From Hymenobacter glacieicola (GTDB lineage: Bacteria; Bacteroidota; Bacteroidia; Cytophagales; Hymenobacteraceae): a stretch of DNA of 64,000 bases. Under the pieces are notes generated by a model. That model had not been told where the DNA came from and searched no databases. It worked only from the letters and a program-made list of their open reading frames with translations. Position numbers and translations under genes: made by a program. This document shows, in pieces, positions 32,745 to 41,509 of the stretch (position 1 is the first letter of the stretch; every line of letters begins with the position of its first letter). Location: the NCBI RefSeq assembly GCF_014640315.1, contig NZ_BMGS01000004.1, forward strand, positions 186,001 through 250,000, given 5' to 3'.

Positions 32745-34583
32745 ATGGCTGCCGCTACCCCCGCCCAACCCGTTAAAGTTATCATCTGGGATTTGGATGA
32801 TACATTCTGGAAGGGCACGCTCTCGGAAGGTGCCGTGGAGGCGCTGGCGGAAAATCTGCAGCTGGTGCGCGACACGGCGGCCCGCGGCATCGTGCATACC
32901 ATCGTCAGCAAGAACGATTTTGCGCCGGCCGAGGCCAAGTTGGTGGAACTGGGCATCCGCGACCTGTTCGTGTTTCCGCAGATCAGCTGGCAGCCCAAGG
33001 GGCCGATTATCAAGCAATTGCTGGAACAGATGCAGCTGCGCGCGCCCAACGCCCTGTTTCTCGACGACAACTCCATGAATCGGGCCGAGGCGCAGTACTA
33101 CAACCCCGGCCTGCAGGTAGCCGACCCCGCCGACCTGCCCGCGCTGGCCCCCCAGCTGCGCGCCACGGGCAAGCCCGATCCTGCCTTTTCGCGCCTGGAG
33201 CAGTACAAGCTGCTGGAGCGTCAGCAGCAGGCCCGCACGCAGTACAACGACAACCTGGCCTTTCTGCACGACGCGCAGGTGCGCATCGAGTTTCGCGAAG
33301 GTGCGGCCGTGCGGCCCGATCTGGACCGGATCGAGGAGCTCATCAACCGCTCCAACCAGCTGAATTTTACCAAATACCGCGTCACGAAGGAAGAGCTACG
33401 GGCCAGTTTCGAGGACCCTACCCGCCGCTGGGGCACCGTGCGCGTGCACGACCGGTTCGGGGACTACGGGCTAGTCGGGATTTATTGCCTGAACACGGCC
33501 ACCAACCAGCTGGAGCAGCTGGTGTTTTCCTGCCGCATCCTGCATTTGGGCGTGGAGCAGTTTACCTACGCGCGGCTCGGGTTTCCGGCGCTGCAGGTGC
33601 AGGGCGAAGTAGCTACGGAGCTGAATACCACGGAAACCCCCGCCTGGATTACGGTAGTAGAGCCCACTACCGGGCCGAAGGTAGAAGCTGGCCCCGAAGC
33701 GGCGGCCGTCTCGGCGGCGGCTCGGCTGCGGGTGCTCCTGAAAGGTGGCTGCGACCTGGGCCAGCTGACGCCTTTTCTGCAGGCTTTCGAGCTGGACGTG
33801 GTGGAGGAGTTCAACTACAATAACGAAAACCAGATTCCGGTTCACCTGGAGCACACGGCCTTGCTGCGGGCCAGCCGGGAGTGGCCGGCGGCGGAGCAGC
33901 AGCGCCTGGCTGCCGCGCTACCCTTCCTCGGCCGGGAAGCCTTCGAGACCCGGCTGTGGCAGGGGGGCTACGACGTACTGGTGTACAGCCCCTTGATGGA
34001 CTATACCCAGGAGCTGTACCGCGAAAAGGCCACGGGCTTAGAAATTCCGTTCGGTGGCTACCAGAACCTGACTACCGTTGACCCCGTGGCACAAGCGGCG
34101 AAGTATGAGCAGCGGCGCTTTCAGGGTCTGGACGAAGCGTTTCTGCGCCGGTTTCAGCAGGAGTTTGAGTGTGCTGGCCAGATTTCGCCCGAGCAGTTCA
34201 CGGAAAATCTGCGGTGGCTCCGGGCTCAAGTGCCAGCTCAGGTTCCTATTTTCTTCCTGAACGGGGCCGAAATAGAAGTGCCTGGCTCAAGCGAAACCGG
34301 AGCTGCTCAGCGCCATCAGCTGATGAATCAGGCGCTGGCCGACTTTGCCGCTACCGCCGAAAACTGCGTGGTAGTGGACGTGCGCGACTTCGTGCAAACC
34401 CCCGCCGATGTGACCAATAACCTGCGCCACTACCACCGCCAGCACTACCGGACCCTGGCCCAGCGCCTCGCCGCAGCTATTGGGGAGTGGCGAGGCCAGC
34501 ACTTGGCTCACTCTTCCTGGACCGACCTCAAAGCCCGGGCCGCTAGCCTGGTGCCAGGCAAGTTGCGCGGGCTGTTCAAGTAA
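32745..34583 (+). CDS. FkbH-like HAD-IIIC family protein with C-terminal SGNH-like region
   Basis: The 612-residue protein begins with a HAD-IIIC phosphatase domain: IIWDLDDTFWKGTLSEG carries the DxDxT nucleophile motif, and HTIVSKND and LFLDDNSMNR are the later HAD motifs. An acyltransferase-like GNAT segment follows (about residues 170-310, with RSNQLNFTKYRVT and FGDYGLVGIY), as in FkbH proteins. The last 270 residues resemble an SGNH-hydrolase-like domain (LRVLLKGGCDLGQL ... NNLRHYHRQHYRTLAQRL). FkbH relatives handle phosphoglycerate-derived acyl groups or modify surface glycans. Position beside pseB and a GT4 suggests glycan decoration (inference). A TACTTTTTG element ends 2 nt before the ATG, so one transcript form may be leaderless. 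Confidence 0.78.
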   Translation: MAAATPAQPVKVIIWDLDDTFWKGTLSEGAVEALAENLQLVRDTAARGIVHTIVSKNDFAPAEAKLVELGIRDLFVFPQISWQPKGPIIKQLLEQMQLRAPNALFLDDNSMNRAEAQYYNPGLQVADPADLPALAPQLRATGKPDPAFSRLEQYKLLERQQQARTQYNDNLAFLHDAQVRIEFREGAAVRPDLDRIEELINRSNQLNFTKYRVTKEELRASFEDPTRRWGTVRVHDRFGDYGLVGIYCLNTATNQLEQLVFSCRILHLGVEQFTYARLGFPALQVQGEVATELNTTETPAWITVVEPTTGPKVEAGPEAAAVSAAARLRVLLKGGCDLGQLTPFLQAFELDVVEEFNYNNENQIPVHLEHTALLRASREWPAAEQQRLAAALPFLGREAFETRLWQGGYDVLVYSPLMDYTQELYREKATGLEIPFGGYQNLTTVDPVAQAAKYEQRRFQGLDEAFLRRFQQEFECAGQISPEQFTENLRWLRAQVPAQVPIFFLNGAEIEVPGSSETGAAQRHQLMNQALADFAATAENCVVVDVRDFVQTPADVTNNLRHYHRQHYRTLAQRLAAAIGEWRGQHLAHSSWTDLKARAASLVPGKLRGLFK

Positions 34584-34584
34584 T

Positions 34585-34620
34585 GAACTGGTGAACTGAA
34601 ACCCACCGGCTCACTAGTTC
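34585..34620. terminator. terminator-like hairpin between convergent FkbH-like and GT4 genes
   Basis: GAACTGGTGA (34585-34594) pairs with TCACTAGTTC (34611-34620) with one G-U pair. It lies directly after the FkbH-like stop and 2 nt before the GT4 stop. There is no T-run, and it is made of the GTGA-rich type of sequence seen at other intergenic sites. Confidence 0.5.
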
Positions 34621-34621
34621 A

Positions 34622-35944
34622 CTATCTGAGTCCAACTATCCGGGCTAGCCGTGCTGTCAGGGCCCGGCGCGAATACTGGGTGTGGGCCTCGCCGGTGAGG
34701 TCGAGGTTGGGGCTGTGTTGCCACTGGGCTGCCAGGGTTTCCAGTCGCGCCAGCATGGCCGCGTAGTCGGAGTAGGGCAGGGCCGGGCCCGCGCCGCACT
34801 GCTGCAGCAGCGTGTCGGCATCGGAGCCGCTGGGGCCCACGCACAGAATGGGCTTGCGCGCGGCCAAGTACTCGAAGACTTTGCCGGGCAAAATGCCCAG
34901 GTTATTGGCCACGTCCGGAATGGCCATCAGCAGCACCGTGCTACGCAGCAGATACTCCACCGATTCATCGTGGGGGACAAACGGAATAAACTCCGTCTGT
35001 AGCTCCAATCCGGCTGCTAGTACCTGCTGCCGCACTCTATCCGATACTTTGCCCACGAAGCGCAGCCGCAGCGGCACCTGGGGGTAGCGGCGGGCGCACT
35101 CGGCGCAGGCCGCCAGCAACTGCTCAATGTGGTAGGTTTCCGAAATGGTGCCGGTGTGCGTAATGAGCAGCGCATCAAGGGGCGGCGTGCTGGGCTGGCG
35201 GAAATCGTCCTCGTCGTAGCCATTGGGCAGCACCTGAATCTTTTCGGGCGCAATGCGGGCCGATTTGCCCTGGAACAGACGCTTGGTACTGGGGCTGGTC
35301 ACCAGCACGGCATCGGCCTGCTCCAGCACCTGCCGCTCGTAGCGGGCATCAAGCCAGCGGGCCGGGGGCAAGTGGTTGAGTTCCTGGTAGTAGTAAATGT
35401 CGGTCCACGGGTCGCGCATGTCGGCCAGCCAGCGCAGGCCGTAGCGGCGCTTCAGCTCCAGGCCAATGAGCTGGGTAGAGTGCGGGGGCGAGCTGGTCAG
35501 GACGGCGTCAAACTGCTCGCCGGCAGCTACCAGGTCGGCCACGGTTTGGAGCACGTAGCGGTTCCAGCCCCGGCGGGCATCGGGAATAAACAGGTTGCCC
35601 CGCACAAACTTGAAGAGCTGCTGCACGAGGCTGGTTTTGCTTTCGCCCACGAAGCCGCCGTAGGGAACCTGCTGCCGGCCCGTAAGCTTTTTATAGCTGT
35701 CGAAGGGCTCAAACGTATCCGTCCGGATTACCCGCACCTGCGGCGGCACGTCGGCGGCCAGCGAATGGTCCAGTACAGGGTAGGCGCCCTGGCTGGCATC
35801 CACGGTGAGTACGGTAGGTTCCACCCCAACCTGGGGCAGATGCTTCACGAATTTAAGGCTGCGCTGCACGCCGGCCCCGCCGGAAGGCGGCCAGTAGTAG
35901 GTAATCACAAGCAGGCGGAGCGGACGGGCAGCGGACACGGGCAC
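34622..35944 (-). CDS. glycosyltransferase family 4 (GT-B)
   Basis: The product of about 440 residues shows LLVITYYWPPSGGAGVQRSLKFVKHL at its start, the classic GT4 acceptor-side loop. Later come DAVLVTSPSTKRLFQ, IQVLPNGYDEDDF, ITHTGTISETYHIEQLL and the donor-binding GILPGKVFEYLAARKPIL with its Glu. It transfers a sugar from a nucleotide donor to a glycan or lipid on the cytoplasmic side. The start is unclear: the frame is open to a GTG at 35980, but a TACCTTCG promoter-like element lies at about 35975-35966. GTG 35944, or the GTG two codons later, is therefore more likely. Confidence 0.82.
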   Translation of the reverse strand: MPVSAARPLRLLVITYYWPPSGGAGVQRSLKFVKHLPQVGVEPTVLTVDASQGAYPVLDHSLAADVPPQVRVIRTDTFEPFDSYKKLTGRQQVPYGGFVGESKTSLVQQLFKFVRGNLFIPDARRGWNRYVLQTVADLVAAGEQFDAVLTSSPPHSTQLIGLELKRRYGLRWLADMRDPWTDIYYYQELNHLPPARWLDARYERQVLEQADAVLVTSPSTKRLFQGKSARIAPEKIQVLPNGYDEDDFRQPSTPPLDALLITHTGTISETYHIEQLLAACAECARRYPQVPLRLRFVGKVSDRVRQQVLAAGLELQTEFIPFVPHDESVEYLLRSTVLLMAIPDVANNLGILPGKVFEYLAARKPILCVGPSGSDADTLLQQCGAGPALPYSDYAAMLARLETLAAQWQHSPNLDLTGEAHTQYSRRALTARLARIVGLR

Positions 35945-36005
35945 AGGTGAGGGTAGCAAGGAAGCCGCGAAGGTACGCACCTGCGGCCTTTCGGGGTTTT
36001 CTGGT

Positions 36006-36013
36006 TACTTTTG
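36006..36013 (+). promoter_or_regulatory. -7 promoter element for the coiled-coil protein gene
   Basis: TACTTTTG lies 36 nt before the ATG at 36050 and faces away from the GT4 gene, making this a divergent promoter region. Confidence 0.55.
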
Positions 36014-36049
36014 GAGGCTGAATCCGGTTTCTTTTCCGTACACTGCTCT

Positions 36050-36400
36050 ATGGCTGCCGATTACACCGACCTGCTGGCCCTGATGGGAGACGTCCTGCGT
36101 GCCGTAGACCGGCAAACGGAGGAAAACAAGCGCAATATCGATGACTTAGGGAACCGATTTGAAGCCATCTTTAACCGTTTCGCCGAGGCTACTTCGGATG
36201 GTTTTTCCCGCATGGAAAAGAAGCTGGATGGCGTTAAACAAGAGGTAGCCGGCGTCAAGCAAGAGGTAGCCGGGCTGCGCACCGATGTGCAGCAGATTGA
36301 CCAGCGGCTGGCCCGGGTAGAAGCCAACCAAGCTACCCAGGCCGATATGCTGCGCCGCCTGGAGGTACTGGAAAGCATTGTGCTCCGCAAGGCTTCCTAA
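36050..36400 (+). CDS. small coiled-coil protein of unknown function
   Basis: The 116-residue protein is predicted to be almost entirely helical with heptad spacing from about residue 25 to the end. Within it, the seven-residue unit GVKQEVA is duplicated in tandem (36233-36253 and 36254-36274 at DNA level, two mismatches). There is no signal peptide or membrane segment, so it should be cytoplasmic and oligomeric. I do not recognise a named family. It precedes ffh by 44 nt; functional linkage is not evident. ATG at 36050 is chosen because the upstream frame overlaps the promoter. Confidence 0.6.
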   Translation: MAADYTDLLALMGDVLRAVDRQTEENKRNIDDLGNRFEAIFNRFAEATSDGFSRMEKKLDGVKQEVAGVKQEVAGLRTDVQQIDQRLARVEANQATQADMLRRLEVLESIVLRKAS

Positions 36401-36444
36401 CTAAACTCAGCCCATCATCACATCAAAAATCAGCACATCAACCG

Positions 36445-37794
36445 ATGTTCGATAATCTAAGTACCAAACTCGACCGGGCCTTTAAGACCCTTAAAGGTCA
36501 GGGTAGCATCACCGAAATCAACGTTGCCGCCACCGTAAAGGAAATCCGCCGCGCCCTCGTGGACGCCGACGTGAACTACAAGGTGGCCAAGGAGGTAACC
36601 GATAAAATCAAGGACGAGGCCATGGGCCGCGACGTGCTCATCAGCGTGTCGCCGGGCCAGCTGATGACCAAAATCGTCTATGATGAGCTGACCCAGCTCA
36701 TGGGCGGCGAAAAGCAGGACATCGTCATTAAGGGCGAGCCGGCCGTGGTGCTGCTCTCGGGTCTGCAGGGCTCGGGCAAAACCACCTTTGCCGGTAAGCT
36801 GGCCAGCCACATCAAAAAGCAGGGCCGCAACGTGCTGCTGGTGGCCTGCGACGTGTACCGCCCCGCCGCTATTGACCAGCTGAAAGTGCTGGGTGAACAG
36901 GTAGGCGTGGAAGTGTACTCGGAGCCGGAAAACAAGAATCCGGTGCAGATTTCGCAGAACGCCATTGAGTTTGCCCGCAAAAACAACAAGAAGGTCGTTA
37001 TCATTGACACCGCCGGCCGCTTGGCCGTGGATGAGCAGATGATGGCCGAAATCGAGCAGGTGAAGCGGGCCATCAACCCCTCGGAAACGCTGTTCGTGGT
37101 GGACTCCATGACGGGCCAGGACGCGGTGAACACGGCCAAGACGTTCAACGACCGGCTTAACTTCGATGGGGTAGTGCTGACCAAGCTCGACGGCGACTCG
37201 CGCGGCGGGGCGGCCCTTTCCATCCGGGCGGTGGTGGAGAAGCCCATCAAGTTCATCTCGACGGGCGAGAAGATGGAAGCCCTCGACTTGTTCTACCCCG
37301 ACCGCATGGCCCAGCGCATTCTGGGCATGGGCGACGTGATTTCGCTGGTAGAGCGGGCCCAACAGCAGTTCGACGAGGAAGAAGCCAAGCGCATCAACCA
37401 GAAGATCCGCAAAAACCAGTTCAACTTCGACGACTTCCTGTCTCAGCTGGAGCAGATCAAGAAGATGGGTAACCTGAAGGACTTGGTGGGCATGATTCCC
37501 GGCATGGGCAAGGCCCTGAAGGACGTGGAAATCGACGACGACGCCTTCAAGCCGATTGAGGCCATCATCAAGAGCATGACGCCCAAGGAGCGTGCCCAGC
37601 CCGAGCTGCTGAACGGCTCGCGCCGCCGCCGCCTGGCCAAAGGCTCCGGCACTGACATCCAGCAGGTCAACAACCTGATGAAGCAGTTCGAGGACATGCG
37701 CAAAGTAATGCGCACCATGAACAAGATGAGCCAGACCAAGGGCGGCATGCAGCAAATGGCCCGCATGATGGGCATGAAAGGCCCGATCCGCTAG
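36445..37794 (+). CDS. ffh: signal recognition particle protein Ffh (SRP54)
   Basis: The 449-residue GTPase binds signal sequences of nascent membrane proteins together with SRP RNA and docks on FtsY. The NG domain has LLSGLQGSGKTTFAGKLA (G1), DVYRPAAIDQLK, IIDTAGRLAVDE (G3) and TKLDGDSRGG (G4). The Met-rich M domain follows from about residue 300, with SRRRRLAKGSGTDIQQVNNL (the RNA-binding arginines) and a final Met-rich stretch. Length is standard. It ends at a perfect palindromic terminator. Confidence 0.97.
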   Translation: MFDNLSTKLDRAFKTLKGQGSITEINVAATVKEIRRALVDADVNYKVAKEVTDKIKDEAMGRDVLISVSPGQLMTKIVYDELTQLMGGEKQDIVIKGEPAVVLLSGLQGSGKTTFAGKLASHIKKQGRNVLLVACDVYRPAAIDQLKVLGEQVGVEVYSEPENKNPVQISQNAIEFARKNNKKVVIIDTAGRLAVDEQMMAEIEQVKRAINPSETLFVVDSMTGQDAVNTAKTFNDRLNFDGVVLTKLDGDSRGGAALSIRAVVEKPIKFISTGEKMEALDLFYPDRMAQRILGMGDVISLVERAQQQFDEEEAKRINQKIRKNQFNFDDFLSQLEQIKKMGNLKDLVGMIPGMGKALKDVEIDDDAFKPIEAIIKSMTPKERAQPELLNGSRRRRLAKGSGTDIQQVNNLMKQFEDMRKVMRTMNKMSQTKGGMQQMARMMGMKGPIR

Positions 37795-37822
37795 GTAGCC
37801 TGTAAAGTTCTATTTGGTCCAC

Positions 37823-37860
37823 AGAAAAGCCCCGCGTGCTGCAGCACGCGGGGCTTTTCT
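37823..37860. terminator. bidirectional intrinsic terminator after ffh
   Basis: A perfect 19+19 palindrome (AGAAAAGCCCCGCGTGCTG and its inverse) serves ffh and the convergent heparinase-like gene. Confidence 0.92.
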
Positions 37861-37877
37861 GGGTTCAGGCATGGCTT

Positions 37878-40826
37878 TTATTTTTCGATCAGCACTTTAA
37901 CTGGGGGTGCGGCCAGTTGTCCGGCGGTGTTCAGGGCCCGCACGTGGTAGAGTCCGGGCGGCAAGGCCTGCACGTGGAGCTGCGTTTGCTGCTGAAATTG
38001 CTGGCGCAGTACTACCCGGCCCTGGCTGTCCAGTACTTGCAGGTTGAGTAGCTGACTGGGGTCGGGAAAGGAAACGGTGAGAATGTCCCGGGCGGGAATG
38101 GGCGCGGCCGTTAGGGCAGCAACCGGCGCCGCGCTTGCCACCCGCACTGCGGAAGAGTACTGCACGGTGCTATCCAAGTCTTGCTGTTGCAGGCGGTAGT
38201 GCAGGGGCGCGGTGGGGGCTGTTTCATCGGTGAAGCGGTAGGTAGTAGCCTGGGTGCTGGTGCCGCGGCCCGCCACGAAAGCAACCAACTTAAAGGTGCG
38301 ACCCGCGTCAAGGCTGCGCTGAACTGCAAAACCCCGGTTCTGAAGTTCGGCGGCAGTTTGCCAGCCCAGCTCCACTACCGCACCCTGGCGCCGGGCTGTG
38401 AAGGACGTTAGCTGCACCGGAAGCGGGCGACTGGCAACCTGCACCTCAAAGCCGGAGGCCTGCGAAAACTCGACAACCAATTGTCCGGCCGCCGTATCGT
38501 AGCTTGACGCCGCAACGCCCGAGCCAGTAACGGTTGCCGCCGTAGGCATGCTGATGCGCAGGGTAGTAGCCCCACTCACGTAGCCGGCAAATGACCTAGT
38601 AGTGGTCTGCTGCCAGCTGATAGTAGCCCGGCGCGAAGACTGCAGCACCAGCTCAGACCCGTAGCGCAGTTGCGTCCCCTGATCCAGGAAAGCCTGCACC
38701 GGCGCGTCCACATCATCAACGGAAAGAAACGTCAGCAGCGCATCGGAGGTGATGGGCCGGGTCAGCCCCGGGTTGGTAGTCAGCACGGTATCCAGCTGGG
38801 TGAAGGCCGCGTCATGGAAGCCGTCGGCGGTGGTGGTGATGGCGGCGGTTGCGGCCGTGCTGGTGGTCGTAATTTGGGCGGGGGTAGCGGCGGTGCTGCC
38901 CGGGTACAAGGCCGCCAGAAACTGAGTTTGAGCCACGCCGCTTTGCTCCACCAGTAGGGTAGTGTGGTTTTCTGGTGTGTTGTACACCAGCTCATGCACG
39001 CCGGTAGCCGTGCGGTAGGTAGCAGCGGCGCTGGGCGTGGCAACGTGGGCCTGCAGACGGGCCCCATTTTTCTCCCAGCTGCCTTCGTGCTGATTTAAGT
39101 TGCTCTGGAAGGTTCCGGTTTGCGCCGTGCCTCCAGCCAGCCCGTAGCCGTGCAGCTGCCAGGTGTAGCGGCGTGGGCCAGCGGACTGCACAGCATCAGC
39201 CAGCAGATAATAGCGGTTCCGCACAAACAACACTTTGCGGATAACGGTAGCATTCTGATAGATGGTGCGGGCCTCCCCAAAGGCTAGGCCGGCTGCCTCG
39301 AAAGCCCGCGGCAATGACGCGCCGGCTTCGTTGGCCGCGCCGGCGGTACCCATGGCCGGGCCAGCCCCGTCTATGAGCACCAAGTTATGGTTGGTGGCCT
39401 GGCCTACCTCCGCCCGGCGGCCAAAGCTGAGGTAGCCGGCATCCAGGGCCAGCAACTGGCCTTGAGCGTGCAGAATAAAGCTGGTGGCGTCGGCCTGGTT
39501 GTGGCCCCCGGAGTTAGTTTGCACGGTTCCGCTCTTACCGTACAGGTGCAGGTAGGTAGCAGATGAATCCGGGCCGGCTTGTAAAACCAGGTTGCCGCTT
39601 TGGGGCAGGTAGGTGAGGGTAGGGCGGGGGCGCGGGGCGGGAGTAATCTGGGCGGCCAGGTAGGCAGCACGCATGTCCACGGTTACGTCGCGCAGTTGGG
39701 CCGTGAGAGAATTCAGCTGCCTGGGTGCCAGGTGCTGCAGTTGCATTGGCACCACATAGCGGCTCTTGCCAGTGAGGGCCAGCTCCGGCATTCCCATGTC
39801 CACGTACGAATCCTCCAGAGCCGGAAAACGGCCATCGGGCATCAGAATGGCGGTTATCCACTCGTAGAGCCGGTCAAAACGCGGGTCGAAATACGGGTTG
39901 CGGATGCTGCGCGTGATGCCGTTGTAGGTGCAGGAAAAGCTGGCATCCGGCGCGAAGTTGCCGAGGGCCCGGAAAAAGGGGAGACAGTTCAGAAAGGCGT
40001 ACTTAAAATAATAAGGGCCTTCTGCGTACCCAGCCAGGGTTGCCGGTTCTGATAGGCGCTGGGCATCTTCCCAGAGCACATTATCGATGTGGTAGAGGCC
40101 TGCGTTAATCCAGTTACTGGGTTGTTGGTTGACGTCCGTGCTAGTGGCGTCGTTAAGCACCACGGCTGCCATGCCTAGGGCGGCGGCCGTCATCAGGGCG
40201 TGGTTGTTTTTCACCTGCCGGTAGAAATACACGCCTAAAAAAGAGCGGTTTGACTCCCGGTACAAATTGCCGGCAAATTGCTGGAGCCTAGCTTTGCTGG
40301 CCAGCAGCCCCGCTTCTGGCATCCCCGCGCCGCGCAGCAAGTCGTAGGCAATCAGGTAGTCAATCAACTCTTTGGAACGCCACTGCCATTCCGTGTAGGT
40401 AGTGCCAGAAAAGCTGGCAAATGCTTCCACGGCGGGGTTTAGGCTTTCCAGCGCAGCAACCACTTGCTGCTGATACGCTGCACGCTCGGGGGTAGATAAC
40501 GGCGTGAGGGCACCGGGGGTAGGCTTGCGGTCCATTAGCAGCACAAAGGCCGCGTTCTTGGCGAAAGTAGCTCGGGCTCGTCGCCCATCTGAGGTGCTGT
40601 TTTCATTGCCCAGCCCCGCCTCAAGGCTACTATATACGCTTTCGTAGAGCAGTAAATTTGCCGGCCTAGTCAGAAACTCCCTTCCCGCCGGAATAGCTGC
40701 CGCAGTAAGCAAGGTGCGGGGGAAACTACTGGTGGCTCCTACCGGATGCCAACTGCCGGTTTGTGCCTGAGCCGAGAAGATAGAAAAACTAAAAAAAAGA
40801 AGTGCCAGTAAATGTGTTTGTCTCAA
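37878..40826 (-). CDS. secreted heparinase II/III-like polysaccharide lyase with T9SS type A sorting domain
   Basis: The 982-residue protein has a signal peptide (LLALLFFSFSIFSAQAQ). An alpha/alpha-toroid region (about 60-400) carries NNHALMTAAALGMAAV, the Asn-His found in alginate/heparin lyases. A heparinase II/III-like beta-sandwich follows with NSGGHNQADATSFILHAQGQ. Next is a fibronectin-like stretch (LGWQTAAELQNRGFAVQRS), and the last 80 residues match the type A secretion tag (IPARDILTVSFPDP ... PPGLYHVRALN). It probably cleaves an acidic polysaccharide outside the cell; the substrate is unknown. The start is TTG at 40826, because an in-frame stop lies just upstream and there is no ATG. 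Confidence 0.82.
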   Translation of the reverse strand: MRQTHLLALLFFSFSIFSAQAQTGSWHPVGATSSFPRTLLTAAAIPAGREFLTRPANLLLYESVYSSLEAGLGNENSTSDGRRARATFAKNAAFVLLMDRKPTPGALTPLSTPERAAYQQQVVAALESLNPAVEAFASFSGTTYTEWQWRSKELIDYLIAYDLLRGAGMPEAGLLASKARLQQFAGNLYRESNRSFLGVYFYRQVKNNHALMTAAALGMAAVVLNDATSTDVNQQPSNWINAGLYHIDNVLWEDAQRLSEPATLAGYAEGPYYFKYAFLNCLPFFRALGNFAPDASFSCTYNGITRSIRNPYFDPRFDRLYEWITAILMPDGRFPALEDSYVDMGMPELALTGKSRYVVPMQLQHLAPRQLNSLTAQLRDVTVDMRAAYLAAQITPAPRPRPTLTYLPQSGNLVLQAGPDSSATYLHLYGKSGTVQTNSGGHNQADATSFILHAQGQLLALDAGYLSFGRRAEVGQATNHNLVLIDGAGPAMGTAGAANEAGASLPRAFEAAGLAFGEARTIYQNATVIRKVLFVRNRYYLLADAVQSAGPRRYTWQLHGYGLAGGTAQTGTFQSNLNQHEGSWEKNGARLQAHVATPSAAATYRTATGVHELVYNTPENHTTLLVEQSGVAQTQFLAALYPGSTAATPAQITTTSTAATAAITTTADGFHDAAFTQLDTVLTTNPGLTRPITSDALLTFLSVDDVDAPVQAFLDQGTQLRYGSELVLQSSRRATISWQQTTTRSFAGYVSGATTLRISMPTAATVTGSGVAASSYDTAAGQLVVEFSQASGFEVQVASRPLPVQLTSFTARRQGAVVELGWQTAAELQNRGFAVQRSLDAGRTFKLVAFVAGRGTSTQATTYRFTDETAPTAPLHYRLQQQDLDSTVQYSSAVRVASAAPVAALTAAPIPARDILTVSFPDPSQLLNLQVLDSQGRVVLRQQFQQQTQLHVQALPPGLYHVRALNTAGQLAAPPVKVLIEK

Positions 40827-40956
40827 AATTTATTATTGATTTTGTCCTAAATAATTGATGAGTTCATGAGGAAATCGATGGTGTAATAGTTTGCTTCGTA
40901 AAAGAGTTTCATCCAATTACATAGTGCGCAAAGTTACTTATAAAGCCTGTAAGCAG

Positions 40957-40991
40957 CGAGTCCATCCTATTCCGAAAATAGGATGGACTCG
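40957..40991. repeat. perfect 15-bp hairpin between guaD and the heparinase-like gene
   Basis: CGAGTCCATCCTATT (40957-40971) pairs exactly with AATAGGATGGACTCG (40977-40991) around a 5-nt loop. It may end the guaD transcript or protect its 3' end, but there is no adjoining T-run. Confidence 0.7.
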
Positions 40992-41032
40992 TTGGTAATG
41001 GGAAATTCGGTGTAGGTGCTTATAAATAAAGT

Positions 41033-41509
41033 TTAATACTCGGTTTTGCCTTCATGCCGCTCCCAGGCCCGGAAGCCAGCACCAGCTTCCGCGCGCAGTA
41101 ATTCCACCATTGGGATATGACGGTCAGACAAAGGCTTATCTAATTCTTCGTAAATAAATTGGTCATCAAAACCGATGGCGGCCGCATCCTGCTTCGTATT
41201 GCCGTAGAACACGCGGCGGGGACGGGCCCAGTAAATAGCTCCCAAACACATGGGGCACGGCTCGCAGCTCGTATACAGGTCGCACTCATCGAGCTGAAAA
41301 GTACCCAGGGCTGTGCAGGCTTTCCGAATGGCATCAACTTCGGCATGACAAGTAGGGTCGTGCGTGCTGGTAACTTGGTTAAAGCCCCGGGCAATTATCT
41401 GACCGTCCTTAACTACCACGGCGCCGAAAGGTCCGCCATAGCCAGCCTGCATTTTCTCAATTGACAGGCGGATTGCTTCGCGCATAAATTCGGGGTTGGG
41501 CGCTTCCAT
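41033..41509 (-). CDS. guaD: guanine deaminase (cytidine deaminase-fold)
   Basis: The 158-residue zinc enzyme converts guanine to xanthine. The zinc site is visible as HAEVDAIRKAC (His55 ligand, Glu57 acid) and CEPCPMC (Cys85, Cys88). The segments ALGTFQLDECDLYTSCEPC and GFDDQFIYEELDKP and the C-terminal ending TEY are GuaD-like, as in the roughly 156-residue Bacillus enzyme, rather than TadA-like. ATG at 41509 is chosen over a 29-residue upstream extension. The gene is alone, with gaps on both sides. Confidence 0.88.
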   Translation of the reverse strand: MEAPNPEFMREAIRLSIEKMQAGYGGPFGAVVVKDGQIIARGFNQVTSTHDPTCHAEVDAIRKACTALGTFQLDECDLYTSCEPCPMCLGAIYWARPRRVFYGNTKQDAAAIGFDDQFIYEELDKPLSDRHIPMVELLRAEAGAGFRAWERHEGKTEY

